From positions 1 to 64,000 of the forward strand of contig CALYBQ010000002.1 of the NCBI GenBank assembly GCA_944415565.1: a stretch of 64,000 nt of DNA. The letters run 5' to 3'. Under the pieces are notes generated by a model, which made no database searches, was not told the origin of the DNA, and saw only the letters and a program-made list of their open reading frames with translations. Source of the stretch: an uncultured Rikenellaceae bacterium. GTDB lineage: Bacteria; Bacteroidota; Bacteroidia; Bacteroidales; Rikenellaceae. A program made the translations under genes and the position numbers. This document shows positions 35,065 to 45,924 of this stretch, piece after piece (position 1 is the stretch's first letter; every line of letters starts with the position of its first letter).

Positions 35065-35832
35065 CTACGCCTCTTTGACTGCTGTAAACAGCAGGTCGAA
35101 ACAAGTATCATCGGCTGCGGCTACATAGTAGTCCGACATCTTGATCCCCTCGGTAAGTTTCTGATTGTCCTCAAGAAGTTTTTGACGGTTGCGACGGTTC
35201 AGAATGTCATACGGAATGCAAAGGAGCTGGCGCGGCAGCCACTTCTCCATCTTAAATATGTCGAAGCGCTTGAATTTTTCCACCGAGTGCTTATTCTTCT
35301 CGTAATACGCCATCACGTTCTTTTTGCCGAACACCCCCTCGGCGTTTTCGATCTGGAAAAATCCGCCGAGAAAATTCTTGAACCCGGCGACTGTATACTC
35401 GCGTATATGCCACGGATTTCGCGTAATGGACATCTTTTTATTGGGGGTAGATATTATCAGTCTCCCGCCCGGCTTCAACACACGATGTATCTCCTCCAAC
35501 ATCAGAAAGTCGTTCTTTATGTGTTCGATAACCTGAAACATGATGACATAATCGAAACTGTTGGGTTCGAACATCGACAACGGGGGAACCGTTACGCAAT
35601 TGAATTCGACATTCTGGTATATGGACGTGTCGATAGGGGGCTCCTGCTTGTCCACTGTAATGAAAACTTTGGCCTTTGGCGATATGATCTCAACGCCGTA
35701 TCCGCTGCCAGTACCTATCTCAAGCACATTCCCCGACACAATGCCGGCAGCATAATGGTAGGCCAAAAGCGACCTTTGGAAAACATAATTATCAGAAGCA
35801 TCGGTCTGTGAAACCCTCTCTGCAGTCTGCAT
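35065..35832 (-). CDS. SAM-dependent methyltransferase, class I
   Basis: A 255-residue methyltransferase of the Methyltransf_11/UbiE-like type. Motif I is V-L-E-I-G-T-G-S-G-Y-G (about 36-46), the acidic loop ends with V-D-K-Q-E, and post-I has F-D-Y-V-I-M-F-Q-V-I-E-H-I and L-K-P-G-G-R-L-I-I-S-T-P-N. The C-terminal 80 residues are basic and helical. The substrate is unknown; such genes often act on small molecules or glycans. It starts one base after the cvfB stop. Confidence 0.88.
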   Translation of the reverse strand: MQTAERVSQTDASDNYVFQRSLLAYHYAAGIVSGNVLEIGTGSGYGVEIISPKAKVFITVDKQEPPIDTSIYQNVEFNCVTVPPLSMFEPNSFDYVIMFQVIEHIKNDFLMLEEIHRVLKPGGRLIISTPNKKMSITRNPWHIREYTVAGFKNFLGGFFQIENAEGVFGKKNVMAYYEKNKHSVEKFKRFDIFKMEKWLPRQLLCIPYDILNRRNRQKLLEDNQKLTEGIKMSDYYVAAADDTCFDLLFTAVKEA

Positions 35833-35833
35833 A

Positions 35834-36676
35834 TTATCCTCTTTTCGTTAATTCTATTCCTTGGCCGGTCATAGCGATGTCGCCGCGCTTCATCAGGAAT
35901 CCCGCTGTACGCTTAAACACCTTTTTGCTCATTCCTGTCACGGCTTGTATCTTATCCGGAGTGCTGTCGTCGTTCAATGCCAACCGACCACCGTTTTTAT
36001 CGAGTAAATCGAGCAATTTATCAGCCGCTGTTTTGACCTCGTTATAACCCTCCTGCTGCAAACTCAGGTCTACGCGGTTATCCTCCGTAATCCTGCGGAC
36101 ATAAGCCTCCAGCTTATCCCCGATAGCAATCTGGCGGTAGAGCTGGTTCTTGTATATCATTCCCCAATATTTGCCGTTAATGACGACACGGTATCCTTTC
36201 TCAAGGTCTACGGCCACCAATATCTCGACCTTTTGCCCGCGCTTCAACGATAGCTCCACATTGGAGACCACATCGCGGAGCGACATGCTCGCAACGGCAC
36301 GCCCTGTAACATTGTCACGATATACATACACGACCACTTTCGTGTCCGGCTTTACCACACCCACCATATTACGGTTTGGAAGAAATATATCTTTTGCACT
36401 CAATCCCCAGTCGAGAAATGCCCCGTGAATGGTCTTGTCAACCACTTTCAATGCCGCGATGTCGCCAACAGCGGCATACGGTTTTTCGGTGCTGGCAACC
36501 AGACGGTCTTCCGAATCGTGATATACGAAGACATCGAGTTTGTCGCCGACCTTGTTGTCCAAAGAGACATAGCGGTTCGGCAACAACACCTCGTCACCTT
36601 CTTCGTTGGCGAGATAGAGACCGAAATCGGAAATGCGGTTTACTGTAAGGGTATGGTATTCACCTGCGTTAAGCAT
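35834..36676 (-). CDS. cvfB: S1-domain RNA-binding protein, CvfB family
   Basis: The 280-residue protein has the CvfB layout: three S1-like OB folds (about 5-65, 70-130 and 145-205) and a C-terminal winged-helix of about 60 residues ending T-K-R-G. CvfB proteins bind RNA and affect virulence gene expression in Staphylococcus; the role here is unknown. The ATG at 36676 (M-L-N-A-G-E-Y-H-T-L) begins the first S1 domain; an 82-residue upstream extension crosses the promoter and is rejected. It leads a minus-strand operon with a methyltransferase and a decayed GNAT gene. Confidence 0.9.
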   Translation of the reverse strand: MLNAGEYHTLTVNRISDFGLYLANEEGDEVLLPNRYVSLDNKVGDKLDVFVYHDSEDRLVASTEKPYAAVGDIAALKVVDKTIHGAFLDWGLSAKDIFLPNRNMVGVVKPDTKVVVYVYRDNVTGRAVASMSLRDVVSNVELSLKRGQKVEILVAVDLEKGYRVVINGKYWGMIYKNQLYRQIAIGDKLEAYVRRITEDNRVDLSLQQEGYNEVKTAADKLLDLLDKNGGRLALNDDSTPDKIQAVTGMSKKVFKRTAGFLMKRGDIAMTGQGIELTKRG

Positions 36677-36697
36677 AGCAATCGTAATATTATATTG

Positions 36698-36729
36698 CAA
36701 AGCTACGGAAATAGTTGGCTTAAAACAAA
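36698..36729 (-). promoter_or_regulatory. Promoter of cvfB
   Basis: On the minus strand TTTG (36729-36726), 20 bases, TAGCTTTG (36705-36698): full consensus, 22 bases upstream of the ATG. Confidence 0.8.
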
Positions 36730-36821
36730 CCGAAACCGGTAATGGTGGGGCGCAAAAGGTGTTATTTGCAGAATAAATAGCTATCTTTACACGTTTATTT
36801 TGCGAATTCCAAATTCCTGTT

Positions 36822-37751
36822 ATGAAATATCTCATATCGTTAATGACCGCGCTCTTGATATGGACAGTATCGCCGGCGCAAACGCCTTTCGCCAAAGTAG
36901 TCGTACCTTCGGTTCCCGGCAATATGGAGTTTGCCGGAGAACGCGTACCGCTTGAAAATTTCGATACGCGCGAGAGTCTGCAACGCGAGCTTATGGTGAC
37001 GAATTACATGCACTCCTCGACGATGCGAGCCATCTTGAACACAAAGCGTTACTTTGCCATAATAGAACCTATACTCGAAGCCAACGGAGTGCCGAACGAC
37101 TTCAAATATCTCGCAATGGCCGAAAGCGGGCTAAATCCCAATGCGATGTCTATAGCCAAGGCCGGAGGATTGTGGCAGATAATGCCGGGGACGGGACGGG
37201 ATCACGGACTGTTCGTAAGCGCCGAGGTGGACGAACGCTATGATATAGAGAAGGCAACACAAGTTGCCTGCAAGCATTTATTGAAGTCATACGAGCTATT
37301 CGGCTCTTGGACATTGGCGGCAGCGGCATATAATCTCGGCGATGCAGGTGTACGGCGGCGCATAGACAAACAGGGTGTCAACAACTATTACGACGCCTTC
37401 CTTCCGGAAGAGACGTTGCGCTATATGTTCCGCATCCTATCGTTCAAGCTCGTTGTAGAGAACCCTTCATTTTACGGCTACATGGTGCAAAGCAGTGATT
37501 ACTACCCGGTACTCGACAATTATACTGAGATAACTGTTGACGACGCACATATAGATTGGTCGAAACTCGCCAAAGAGAATGGAACGACATACAAAATGTT
37601 GCGCGAATTGAACCATTGGATACGCGATTACGAGTACAAGAATACGAATAAACGCAAACTGACGGTCAAGATTCCCGGTCCGGGATTCAGGACAGGCATT
37701 GAAGAAGAACCCGCAACAGAAACAATCATCATCGAGGAGAGTTACGAGTAG
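36822..37751 (+). CDS. Lytic transglycosylase domain protein (MltD-like)
   Basis: A 309-residue secreted murein hydrolase. Signal peptide 1-19 (ending V-S-P-A-Q). The SLT domain (about 85-200) has the catalytic glutamate E101 in A-M-A-E-S-G-L-N-P, the [12 protein letters not shown] segment and A-A-A-Y-N-L-G. The C-terminal region (about 240-290) resembles a degenerate LysM. It cleaves the beta-1,4 bond of peptidoglycan between MurNAc and GlcNAc. Its TAG stop overlaps the GTG of uvrA by one base. Confidence 0.92.
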   Translation: MKYLISLMTALLIWTVSPAQTPFAKVVVPSVPGNMEFAGERVPLENFDTRESLQRELMVTNYMHSSTMRAILNTKRYFAIIEPILEANGVPNDFKYLAMAESGLNPNAMSIAKAGGLWQIMPGTGRDHGLFVSAEVDERYDIEKATQVACKHLLKSYELFGSWTLAAAAYNLGDAGVRRRIDKQGVNNYYDAFLPEETLRYMFRILSFKLVVENPSFYGYMVQSSDYYPVLDNYTEITVDDAHIDWSKLAKENGTTYKMLRELNHWIRDYEYKNTNKRKLTVKIPGPGFRTGIEEEPATETIIIEESYE

Positions 37752-40591
37752 TGGAGCAGAAAGAGATTAAGATAGAGGGCGCGCGCGTCCACAACCTGAA
37801 GAATATAGACCTTGACATCCCTCGGAACAAACTGGTCGTAATAACCGGGCTTTCGGGTTCGGGCAAATCGTCTCTGGCTTTCGATACGATATACGCAGAA
37901 GGGCAGAGGCGATATATGGAAACGCTTTCGACATACGCGAGGCAGTTCGTCGGGACGATGGAACGTCCTGATGTAGACAAGATTACCGGGCTGAGCCCGG
38001 TCGTGGCAATCGAACAAAAGACCACGAACAAAAATCCGCGTTCGACAGTCGGGACGGTTACCGAAATCAACGACTTCCTTCGCCTGCTCTTCGCACGAGC
38101 ATCGAAGGCATATTCGCCGGAGACAGGAGAGGAGATGGTGCACTACACCGATGTGCAAATCACAGACCTGATTTTATCGAGTTTCAGCGGACACAAGATA
38201 GCCCTGCTGTCGCCGGTGGTCAAAGGACGCAAAGGGCATTACCGTGAGCTTTTCGCATCTTTCATCAAGAAAGGTTATCTATACGCCAGAGTCGATGGTA
38301 AAATTACCGAACTTACGGGCGGAATGAAGCTGGACAGATACAAAGTCCACACTATCGAGTTGGTCGTGGACCGGCTCGTAGCGAACGAAGGTTCGCGCGA
38401 AAGATTACATAAGAGCCTGCAAGAGTCTATGCGACAAGGAAAAGGAACCATGTCGCTATACGATTACGATACGAATACTGCGCGGTATTACTCCCGCCAC
38501 TTGATGTGCCCGACGAGCGGTGTCGCGTTTAACGATCCCGCTCCGCATACCTTCTCGTTCAACTCACCGCAGGGAGCATGCCCGAAATGCAACGGGCTTG
38601 GAGAAGAGGCGGTATTCGACATGTCGAAGATAGTTCCCAATCCCAATAAGTCCATTAAGGACGGAGCCATAGAGCCTATCGGCAAATACCGCAACAATCT
38701 CCTGTTCAAACAGATCGAGGAGCTGGGCAAACGCTACGACTTCACAATTGACGATCCGGTAGACACTATCTCGGAAGAGGGCATGAACGCCATCTTGTAC
38801 GGAGATACGGAACCTATGGCTATCGACATGCGTGAATTTTCGTACAGCGGCGGTACACACATGATTCCATGGGAGGGTGTCGCCGGGTATATAGAGAAGC
38901 AGGAAGAGGACAACACCAGCGGTAAGGGCAACAAATGGCGCGAGCAGTTCATGGTGCGGCGTGTATGCAGTGCATGCGGCGGAGCACGACTGAAGCCGGA
39001 ATCGTTACAATTCCGAATAGACGGAAAAAACATCGCCGAGATTTCGGCTATGGACATCGAAGAGTTCGCGAAATGGAGCGAGGGGCTCGAACAGCGCATG
39101 GGCGACCGCGAGGCACGCATCGCCAAAGAGATACTTAAAGAGATCCGCGAAAGGCTGAAATTCCTGATAGACGTCGGGCTCGGTTATCTGTCACTGGGAC
39201 GTGCCTCGCGGTCGCTTTCCGGAGGCGAGAGCCAACGCATCAGGCTAGCCACGCAGATAGGCTCGAAACTCGTCAATGTGCTGTATATTCTCGACGAACC
39301 GAGCATAGGACTGCATCAGCGAGACAACCTGAAACTCATAACTTCGCTCAAGGAGTTGCGCGATGCTGGCAATTCGGTCATCGTAGTCGAGCACGACGAG
39401 GAGATGATACGCAGCGCCGACTATATTGTGGACGTAGGACCGTTGGCCGGAATGAAAGGCGGACACATAGTCGCGGCTGGCAACTTGAACGAGATACTCG
39501 AATCGGATACGATTACGGCCGATTACATGAACGGCAAGCGGACGATTGCAATTCCGGCAGAACGCCGCAAAGGCAACGGCAAAAAGATAACGATACGCGG
39601 GGCGCGGGGCAACAACCTGAAAAACATAACGGTCGATTTCCCGCTCGGAGAGCTAATATGCGTAACGGGGGTAAGCGGTAGCGGAAAATCGACACTAATC
39701 AACGAGACGCTCAGACCGGCCCTGAGCAAACACCTTTACCGCTCGTTCGACTATCCGCTCGACCACGACGCGATAGACGGTATCGACAATGTGGACAAAC
39801 TGGTGGTTGTAGACCAGTCGCCGATAGGCCGGTCACCGAGAAGCAATCCGGCTACATATTCCAACGTGTTCGGCGACATCCGTAAGCTGTTCGAACAGAC
39901 GCCCGATGCTCAGATACGCGGATTCAAGGCCGGACGGTTCTCATTCAATGTGAAAGGCGGACGTTGCGAAGAGTGTCGTGGAGCAGGTGTACAAACTATC
40001 GAGATGAACTTCCTGCCGGATGTCTATGTGAGGTGTAAGGTATGCGGGGGCAAACGCTACAATCGCGAAACTCTCGAAGTGAAATACAAGGGTATGAATA
40101 TCAACGACGTCCTCGATATGACCATCAACAGGGCAGTCGAATTCTTCGAGAACATCCCATCTATACACCAAAAGTTGAAAGCTATACAGGATGTCGGGCT
40201 CGGATACCTGCGCCTCGGACAGCCGTGCACGACACTGTCGGGCGGCGAAAGCCAGCGCATCAAACTCTCCAGCGAGCTTGCTAAGAAAGATACCGGAAGT
40301 ACGCTCTATATCCTCGACGAACCGACTACCGGGCTCCACTTCGAGGACGTGCGACAACTGCTTGAGGTGCTCAACAAGCTCGTAGAGCGTGGCAATACGG
40401 TGATAGTGATAGAGCACAATCTCGATGTCATCAAGGTAGCCGACCATATTATAGATATAGGTCCGGACGGAGGATCGGCCGGAGGACAGGTCATCGCAAC
40501 GGGAACTCCGGAACAGATAGCCAGCGTCGCAAACAGTTATACGGGTAAATTCCTCAAAGAAATGGGAATAGGGAAATACGGGCGATCGTAG
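37751..40591 (+). CDS. uvrA: Excinuclease ABC subunit UvrA
   Basis: Damage-recognition ATPase of nucleotide excision repair, 946 residues. Two ABC modules: Walker [10 protein letters not shown] (about 34-42) and G-V-S-G-S-G-K-S-T (about 640), and two signatures [10 protein letters not shown] and [10 protein letters not shown], with [10 protein letters not shown] and L-D-E-P-T-T-G-L-H. Zinc ligands occur as C-P-K-C-N-G-L-G and C-E-E-C-R-G-A-G...C-K-V-C-G-G. The GTG at 37751 overlaps the previous stop. Length is standard. Confidence 0.97.
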   Translation: MEQKEIKIEGARVHNLKNIDLDIPRNKLVVITGLSGSGKSSLAFDTIYAEGQRRYMETLSTYARQFVGTMERPDVDKITGLSPVVAIEQKTTNKNPRSTVGTVTEINDFLRLLFARASKAYSPETGEEMVHYTDVQITDLILSSFSGHKIALLSPVVKGRKGHYRELFASFIKKGYLYARVDGKITELTGGMKLDRYKVHTIELVVDRLVANEGSRERLHKSLQESMRQGKGTMSLYDYDTNTARYYSRHLMCPTSGVAFNDPAPHTFSFNSPQGACPKCNGLGEEAVFDMSKIVPNPNKSIKDGAIEPIGKYRNNLLFKQIEELGKRYDFTIDDPVDTISEEGMNAILYGDTEPMAIDMREFSYSGGTHMIPWEGVAGYIEKQEEDNTSGKGNKWREQFMVRRVCSACGGARLKPESLQFRIDGKNIAEISAMDIEEFAKWSEGLEQRMGDREARIAKEILKEIRERLKFLIDVGLGYLSLGRASRSLSGGESQRIRLATQIGSKLVNVLYILDEPSIGLHQRDNLKLITSLKELRDAGNSVIVVEHDEEMIRSADYIVDVGPLAGMKGGHIVAAGNLNEILESDTITADYMNGKRTIAIPAERRKGNGKKITIRGARGNNLKNITVDFPLGELICVTGVSGSGKSTLINETLRPALSKHLYRSFDYPLDHDAIDGIDNVDKLVVVDQSPIGRSPRSNPATYSNVFGDIRKLFEQTPDAQIRGFKAGRFSFNVKGGRCEECRGAGVQTIEMNFLPDVYVRCKVCGGKRYNRETLEVKYKGMNINDVLDMTINRAVEFFENIPSIHQKLKAIQDVGLGYLRLGQPCTTLSGGESQRIKLSSELAKKDTGSTLYILDEPTTGLHFEDVRQLLEVLNKLVERGNTVIVIEHNLDVIKVADHIIDIGPDGGSAGGQVIATGTPEQIASVANSYTGKFLKEMGIGKYGRS

Positions 40592-40701
40592 CTTCTCGGC
40601 CTGAATCCCCTCTCGATAGTAGGCCATTTTTTGCGTGACGGAATCAGAACTAAATTTTGAAGTACCGTGATTTTTTGTTAAATTCAGCAAAAAATACAGG
40701 T

Positions 40702-42744
40702 ATGGTGAAATCGCATGATATTCTCCCTGTCATCGAACAGGACGAGTGGCTGAAAGAAAGCAAAGGCGAGTTGAATTATCGCTACGACCGCTTCAGACGC
40801 CGACTGGCCGAAATAGAACAAGGATGCGGCTCATTGGTCGATTTCGCCAACGGGTACAAATGGTTCGGATTTCAACGTGACGACGAACTGCACGGATGGT
40901 GGTTTCGCGAGTGGCTTCCCGGAGCATATGACGTATATCTTTTCGGCGATTTCAACGATTGGGAGAGAACGTCGATGCGGCTCGACAAAGACAGCGATTC
41001 CGGCGTATGGTCAGTATTTCTGCCTGATGCACGATATGACAACAGGCTCGTACACGGCTCACTCGTTAAAATGCTCGTACACGGACCGAACGGCTGGCAC
41101 GAACGCATCCCTTCATATATAAGGCGCGTGGTACAGGATGACCAGACCAAAGATTTTACCGGGCAGTTTTGGATGCCGCCAAAGCCGTTCGACTGGAGCG
41201 GCGACACGTTCGACATCGCCTCTGTCGGGAATCTGCTTATCTACGAGAGCCATATCGGGATGGCTACCGAAGAGGAAAGGGTGGGGACATACAAAGAGTT
41301 CGCCCACGACATATTGCCTAAAATAAAGAAACTGGGCTACAACGCCGTACAGTTGATGGCAATTGCAGAGCATCCGTATTACGGCAGTTTCGGTTATCAC
41401 GTTTCGAATTTCTATGCACCGTCATCACGTTTCGGCACGCCGGAAGACCTCAAGGCGCTGATAAAAAAAGCCCACAGCATGGGACTGGCGGTGATAATGG
41501 ACATCGTACACTCCCATTATGTCAAAAACCTGAACGAGGGCCTGAACGAATTGGACGGAACCGACCATCTGTATTCTCCGCCGGGCGAGGCCGGTTACCA
41601 AAAATACTGGGACTCGAAGAATTTCGATTACGGCAAGGGGGAGGTGCAGCATTTCCTTCTGTCTAATGCCAAGTATTGGTTGGATGAGTTCCATTTCGAC
41701 GGCTTCCGATTCGACGGAGTAACCTCGATGATATACCGTCATCACGGTTATACGGAATTTGATGCGCGGCATAAATATTTCGACGATACGGTCAACCGCG
41801 ATGCGCTGACATACCTGACTCTCGCCAACAAAATGATACATGATTTTCGTCCTTCGGCCGTCACCATAGCCGAGGATGTCAGCGGTATGCCGACGATGTG
41901 TTCGCCGGTGGAGGACGGTGGAATAGGATTCGACTACCGTTTGGCGATGGCAGTACCCGATTTCTGGATTAAAATGCTAAAGGAGGTTCCGGACGAAGAA
42001 TGGAACATATGGGATATATGGAATATCATGACCAACCGCCTGCCATATGTCAAGACCATAGCCTATGCCGAATCGCACGACCAAGCTCTCGTAGGCGATA
42101 AAACAATTGCTTTTCGGCTGATGGACAAGGCGATGTATACGGACATGGACCGGGCATCGGAAAATATAGTCATCGACCGCGGCATGGCATTGCACAAGAT
42201 GATACGACTCGCCACCATATCGCTCGGCGGACAGGGTTACCTCAATTTCATGGGCAACGAGTTCGGACACCCCGAGTGGATAGATTTCCCGAGGGAAGGC
42301 AATGGATGGAGTTATGCCCACGCCCGCAGACAATGGAGTCTGGCTTCGAACGGCTTCCTGCGATATAGTTTTCTCAACGAGTTCGATGCGGCAATGATTC
42401 GGCTGGCAAAAAAATACAACATCCTTAGCGACGGATACGCATGGAATTTACAGATGGATGAGCGCAATAAAACCATGATATACAGCCATAAGGATCTCGT
42501 TTTCGTTCTGAACTGGCATCCGGAGTACAGCATTCCCGACTACATGGCCCAAGTACCGTCGCCCGGCAAATACAAGATAGTGTTATCGACGGACTCGGAA
42601 AAATTCGGTGGATTGGGCCGCAACGATGAATCTGTATGGCACTTCAGTATGCCGAGGACTGATGCCGATGGAATAGTGCGCCACTATATAAGCATTTACA
42701 ATATATCCCGCACCGGTACAGTCTACAAAAAATCGGAAAAATAA
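40702..42744 (+). CDS. glgB: 1,4-alpha-glucan branching enzyme (GH13)
   Basis: A 680-residue glycogen branching enzyme. The N-terminal CBM48 (about 55-150; L-F-G-D-F-N-D-W) precedes the GH13 barrel with Y-E-S-H-I-G-M, the nucleophile region D-G-F-R-F-D-G-V-T-S-M, the acid/base A-E-D-V-S-G, and A-E-S-H-D-Q (transition-state Asp). A C-terminal beta domain follows. The ATG at 40702 is chosen; an in-frame TTG at 40657 would add 15 non-family residues. It lies 110 bases after uvrA. Other glycogen genes are not present in the window. Confidence 0.94.
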   Translation: MVKSHDILPVIEQDEWLKESKGELNYRYDRFRRRLAEIEQGCGSLVDFANGYKWFGFQRDDELHGWWFREWLPGAYDVYLFGDFNDWERTSMRLDKDSDSGVWSVFLPDARYDNRLVHGSLVKMLVHGPNGWHERIPSYIRRVVQDDQTKDFTGQFWMPPKPFDWSGDTFDIASVGNLLIYESHIGMATEEERVGTYKEFAHDILPKIKKLGYNAVQLMAIAEHPYYGSFGYHVSNFYAPSSRFGTPEDLKALIKKAHSMGLAVIMDIVHSHYVKNLNEGLNELDGTDHLYSPPGEAGYQKYWDSKNFDYGKGEVQHFLLSNAKYWLDEFHFDGFRFDGVTSMIYRHHGYTEFDARHKYFDDTVNRDALTYLTLANKMIHDFRPSAVTIAEDVSGMPTMCSPVEDGGIGFDYRLAMAVPDFWIKMLKEVPDEEWNIWDIWNIMTNRLPYVKTIAYAESHDQALVGDKTIAFRLMDKAMYTDMDRASENIVIDRGMALHKMIRLATISLGGQGYLNFMGNEFGHPEWIDFPREGNGWSYAHARRQWSLASNGFLRYSFLNEFDAAMIRLAKKYNILSDGYAWNLQMDERNKTMIYSHKDLVFVLNWHPEYSIPDYMAQVPSPGKYKIVLSTDSEKFGGLGRNDESVWHFSMPRTDADGIVRHYISIYNISRTGTVYKKSEK

Positions 42745-43100
42745 ATATTAGCGAAGAGCAGCGGACTTTAGATAAGTATCTCTCAGATATATGGGGCAAG
42801 AATAAACGACCTTGTAAGCTTTTCGAATACTTAAATCACTAAATTATCGCAGTAGCACAAGCTATTTACCTATATAACAAGCCGGTGCTCTTTTCTGAAC
42901 ACCGGCTTGTCGTTTATACGCCGTCTCTATCCCATATTGCAAACAAGGTATAGATAGTTTGCACGAAGACAGCGGCATATCGCGTGATTCCGTCGTTATA
43001 TCTTTGGTTCGTATATATCCTAAATCAGCTCTATCGCTCCATTACATATAATGCGTCTGCATAAACACGGACAAGGACGACACACAAAAAATACCACTGA
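42745..43100. other. 356-base convergent intergenic region
   Basis: After glgB (plus), facing the minus-strand lipoprotein. It contains a long-stem hairpin (42877-42910), a second inverted repeat TGCAAAC/GTTTGCA (42938-42963), and a TAnnTTTG match (42999-43006) on the plus strand that leads to no gene I can see. Confidence 0.55.
42877..42910. terminator. Terminator-like hairpin after glgB
   Basis: ACAAGCCGGTG (42877-42887) pairs with CACCGGCTTGT (42900-42910), an 11-bp perfect stem with a 12-base loop. The T-tract is short (CGTTTAT), so termination strength is uncertain. Confidence 0.6.
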
Positions 43101-43454
43101 TTATTTCTGGCGTGTATAGGCTATCTCTGCCGCATCGGCTTTCAATACCAAATCCGTTTCCGTCAACTTTGATATTTCGAGCGTATCGGAAAAAGATATT
43201 GTCTGGCCGTTACCTATGCTTTTACCCGACAGGATAAGTTTGTTACCGTCCTGCGCCCAAGTTTCGTATTGCAGAGTAGCCATATTTATCGAGCTGGCTT
43301 TACCGCCATCTTCAAGTTTGATGCCCTGCGTCATAGATTCCATTCCGGGAACCGGTTGTATCCATTCACCTACGACAGACTTGTTGTCGGCACATGACGC
43401 AAGAGTTACCGCTGCCATAACTGCTGCGGCCCCGAACAATTTAATGTTTCTCAT
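43101..43454 (-). CDS. Small lipocalin-like lipoprotein
   Basis: A 117-residue predicted lipoprotein: signal peptide with lipobox T-L-A-S-C (lipid-modified Cys about residue 20), then a beta-rich domain that opens V-V-G-E-W-I-Q-P-V-P and continues with L-I-L-S-G-K-S-I-G-N-G and I-S-K-L-T-E-T-D-L-V-L, as in Bacteroidota lipocalin-like domains. Function unknown. The ATG at 43454 is 29 bases after korC on the same strand, so it may be co-transcribed with kor. Confidence 0.8.
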   Translation of the reverse strand: MRNIKLFGAAAVMAAVTLASCADNKSVVGEWIQPVPGMESMTQGIKLEDGGKASSINMATLQYETWAQDGNKLILSGKSIGNGQTISFSDTLEISKLTETDLVLKADAAEIAYTRQK

Positions 43455-43483
43455 AATTTTCTGCTTTTGAATTGTCCTAAATA

Positions 43484-44029
43484 TTATTTCACCTCTTTTA
43501 TGAGGTCCATACCTATTCGCACAGCCTCCTCGTTCGCTGGAAGCGTCTTCCATGCACGTTCCGGGAGGGACTTTTTCAAACCTTGAAACACATTGTCGAG
43601 CGTCACGACAGGACGCACCTTAAGATACCCGCCGAGTATCATCGTATTGAAAAGGCGTGTGTTGCCGCGTTTGGCAGCCTCCTCCGTAGCGTCTATCGTA
43701 TATATCTTTATATCCTTGCGAGTAGGGTGTTTAACGATTCCATTCGTGTCGTATATCAATATACCGCCGGGACGGACCATACTCTCGAACTTATCCATAC
43801 TCTGCTGGTTCAGGATGATGGCCGTGTCATACTGGTGCGAAATAGGAGAGCTGATTGGCTTGTCGCTGATAACGACAGTCACATTTGCCGTTCCCCCACG
43901 CATCTCGGGCCCGTAAGCCGGCATCCAACTCACTTCGAAATCCTGCATAACGCCGGAGTAGGCCAGTATTTTCCCCATCGAGAGCACTCCCTGCCCCCCG
44001 AAACCAGCTATAATCATTTCCTCTGTCAT
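43484..44029 (-). CDS. korC: 2-oxoacid:acceptor oxidoreductase, gamma subunit
   Basis: The gamma subunit of a 2-oxoacid:ferredoxin oxidoreductase, 181 residues, of the POR_N/KorC type: G-F-G-G-Q-G-V-L-S-M-G at 9-19, P-A-Y-G-P-E-M-R-G-G-T-A-N at 38-50. It works with KorA, KorB and the ferredoxin KorD to decarboxylate a 2-oxoacid with CoA and reduce ferredoxin. Likely substrate is 2-oxoglutarate, but branched-chain 2-oxoacids cannot be excluded. It is the fourth kor gene, 24 bases after korB. Confidence 0.92.
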   Translation of the reverse strand: MTEEMIIAGFGGQGVLSMGKILAYSGVMQDFEVSWMPAYGPEMRGGTANVTVVISDKPISSPISHQYDTAIILNQQSMDKFESMVRPGGILIYDTNGIVKHPTRKDIKIYTIDATEEAAKRGNTRLFNTMILGGYLKVRPVVTLDNVFQGLKKSLPERAWKTLPANEEAVRIGMDLIKEVK

Positions 44030-44053
44030 CTTCTTCGTGTTTTAAGGGGTTTG

Positions 44054-44815
44054 CTATTCTCTCTCTTTCAGGTCCCCGAGCGGATATTCCGGGAACATAT
44101 TCTCCTCCATCCACTGGTTCGCCGCCACAGGGGACATCTTCCATCCGCTGTTACAGGTGGATACGAACTCTATCAATGCCAAGCCCTGTCCTTTCATCGG
44201 CTTCTCGAACGCTTTACGCAGTGCCTTTTTCGCCTTCCGCACATTGGCCGGACTGTTCACGGCCTGACGTGTCACATAGCACGTTCCGTCGAGCATGGCG
44301 GCCATCTCCGAGATTTTGAACGGATAACCGTGCAGGTTGACGTCACGACCCTGAGGCGTAGTTGCAGTGCGCTGTCCCACGAGCGTAGTCGGCGACATCT
44401 GGCCGCCCGTCATGCCGTAAATAGCATTATTTATATATATGATGGTAATATTCTCACCGCGATTGCAGGCATGGATCGTCTCCCCGGTCCCGATTGCGGC
44501 AAGGTCGCCGTCCCCCTGATACGTGAACACCATCTTGTCAGGGGCCATTCTCTTGATGCCGGTCGCCACCGCGCACGCACGTCCGTGAGCCGATTCGGCC
44601 CAGTCGCAATCTATATAATTATATGCAAGCACGCCGCATCCAACAGGTGAGATGCCAACAGCTTTATCTTCCATGCCCATTTCGTCTATGACTTCGGCGA
44701 TGAGCTTATGAATCGTCCCGTGGCTGCAACCCGGACAATAGTGCATCACTTCATTCGTCAGCAACCTGTTTTTGGCATAGACGAGGTTCTCTTTTATCTT
44801 TTCCACTTCGGCCAT
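44054..44815 (-). CDS. korB: 2-oxoacid:ferredoxin oxidoreductase, TPP-binding beta subunit
   Basis: The thiamine-diphosphate subunit, 253 residues. C-P-G-C-S-H-G (about 27-33) near the N-terminus, the TPP motif Q-G-D-G-D-L-A-A-I-G-T-G-E, and Y-I-N-N-A-I-Y-G-M-T-G-G-Q are all present. Gap of 2 bases after korA and 24 before korC. The reaction generates acyl-CoA (succinyl-CoA if 2-oxoglutarate), CO2 and reduced ferredoxin, which Rnf can use. Confidence 0.94.
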   Translation of the reverse strand: MAEVEKIKENLVYAKNRLLTNEVMHYCPGCSHGTIHKLIAEVIDEMGMEDKAVGISPVGCGVLAYNYIDCDWAESAHGRACAVATGIKRMAPDKMVFTYQGDGDLAAIGTGETIHACNRGENITIIYINNAIYGMTGGQMSPTTLVGQRTATTPQGRDVNLHGYPFKISEMAAMLDGTCYVTRQAVNSPANVRKAKKALRKAFEKPMKGQGLALIEFVSTCNSGWKMSPVAANQWMEENMFPEYPLGDLKERE

Positions 44816-44817
44816 CG

Positions 44818-45909
44818 TTACTCGAATTTAGAGATTAATTTTTCTTTAAGACCTTCGTATATTTCACCCGGCGTATGCACCACGCCGCCGTAGCGTCCGT
44901 AATTTTCCACCACGGCATCGCAACCGACCGCCAACTGAATGTCCTCTTTCATCTGTCCTGCGCTCATCTCCACAGAAAGGAAGCCCTTGACACGGTCGCG
45001 CATCTCGCGTAAAACCTCGGTCGGGAAGGGGAACAAAGTAATAGGGCGGAGCAACCCGACCTTATAACCGTCTTCGCGTGCCATCTCGACAACTTTCGCC
45101 GACATACGTGCCGATGCCCCGTACGCCACCATCACATAGTCGGCGTCTTCGCACTGTATGGTTTCGTAACGCACCTCTTCTTCGCGCATTCTCTGATACT
45201 TGGCCTGCAACTTATGGTTGACCTTCTCCTGACGCAGCGGCTCCAATTCGAGCGACGTAACCACATTGCGCTTGCGGTTCTTTTTGCCCGTCAGAGCCCA
45301 GTCGCCGTATTTTTCAACTATCTCCTCGTCGGTAAGTCTCGGCACGGCATCGCCGACAACGACCTTCTCCATCATCTGCCCGATAACACCGTCGGATAGT
45401 ATCATTACAGGATTGAGGTATTTGAAAGCAAGTTCGAATCCCAAACCTACGAAATCATACATCTCCTGCACGGAATTGGGCGCCAACACCAGCATGTTGA
45501 AGTCACCGTGTCCGCCAGCTTTCGTGGCCTGGAAATAGTCCGCCTGCGAAGGCTGTATCGTTCCCAAACCCGGTCCGCCACGCTGTACGTTCACTACTAC
45601 GCACGGCAACTCGGCTCCCGCAATGTAGCTGAGTCCCTCGCCCATAAGGCTTATGCCTGGGCTGGAAGATGTCGTCATCGCCTTGTGTCCACATGCAGCC
45701 GCACCGTATACCATATTTATTGAAGCCGTTTCGCTCTCGGACTGTACGACCACCATGCCGGTAGTCTCCCACGGGCGCAGCTCCATCAACGTTTCGATAA
45801 CCTCGGTTTGCGGCGTGATAGGGTAGCCGAAATACCCGTCGCAACCTGCGCGCACCGCCGCTTCGGCGATGGCCTCGTTGCCCTTCATCAATTTTATCTC
45901 CTTCTTCAT
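44818..45909 (-). CDS. korA: 2-oxoacid:ferredoxin oxidoreductase, alpha subunit
   Basis: The 363-residue alpha subunit (transketolase pyrimidine-binding plus C-terminal domain). Conserved segments include G-Y-P-I-T-P-Q-T-E near 29-37, V-V-Q-S-E-S-E-T-A-S and S-S-S-P-G-I-S-L-M-G-E-G-L-S, and R-G-G-P-G-L-G-T. This sequence order is typical of KorA/VorB. It follows the ferredoxin gene by 15 bases. Confidence 0.94.
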   Translation of the reverse strand: MKKEIKLMKGNEAIAEAAVRAGCDGYFGYPITPQTEVIETLMELRPWETTGMVVVQSESETASINMVYGAAACGHKAMTTSSSPGISLMGEGLSYIAGAELPCVVVNVQRGGPGLGTIQPSQADYFQATKAGGHGDFNMLVLAPNSVQEMYDFVGLGFELAFKYLNPVMILSDGVIGQMMEKVVVGDAVPRLTDEEIVEKYGDWALTGKKNRKRNVVTSLELEPLRQEKVNHKLQAKYQRMREEEVRYETIQCEDADYVMVAYGASARMSAKVVEMAREDGYKVGLLRPITLFPFPTEVLREMRDRVKGFLSVEMSAGQMKEDIQLAVGCDAVVENYGRYGGVVHTPGEIYEGLKEKLISKFE

Positions 45910-45924
45910 ATCTACGTGCTCGTT

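Noticed and set aside
35834..36922. Longer start for cvfB
   Set aside because: It would cross a full promoter (36698-36729) and add 82 residues without S1-domain character.
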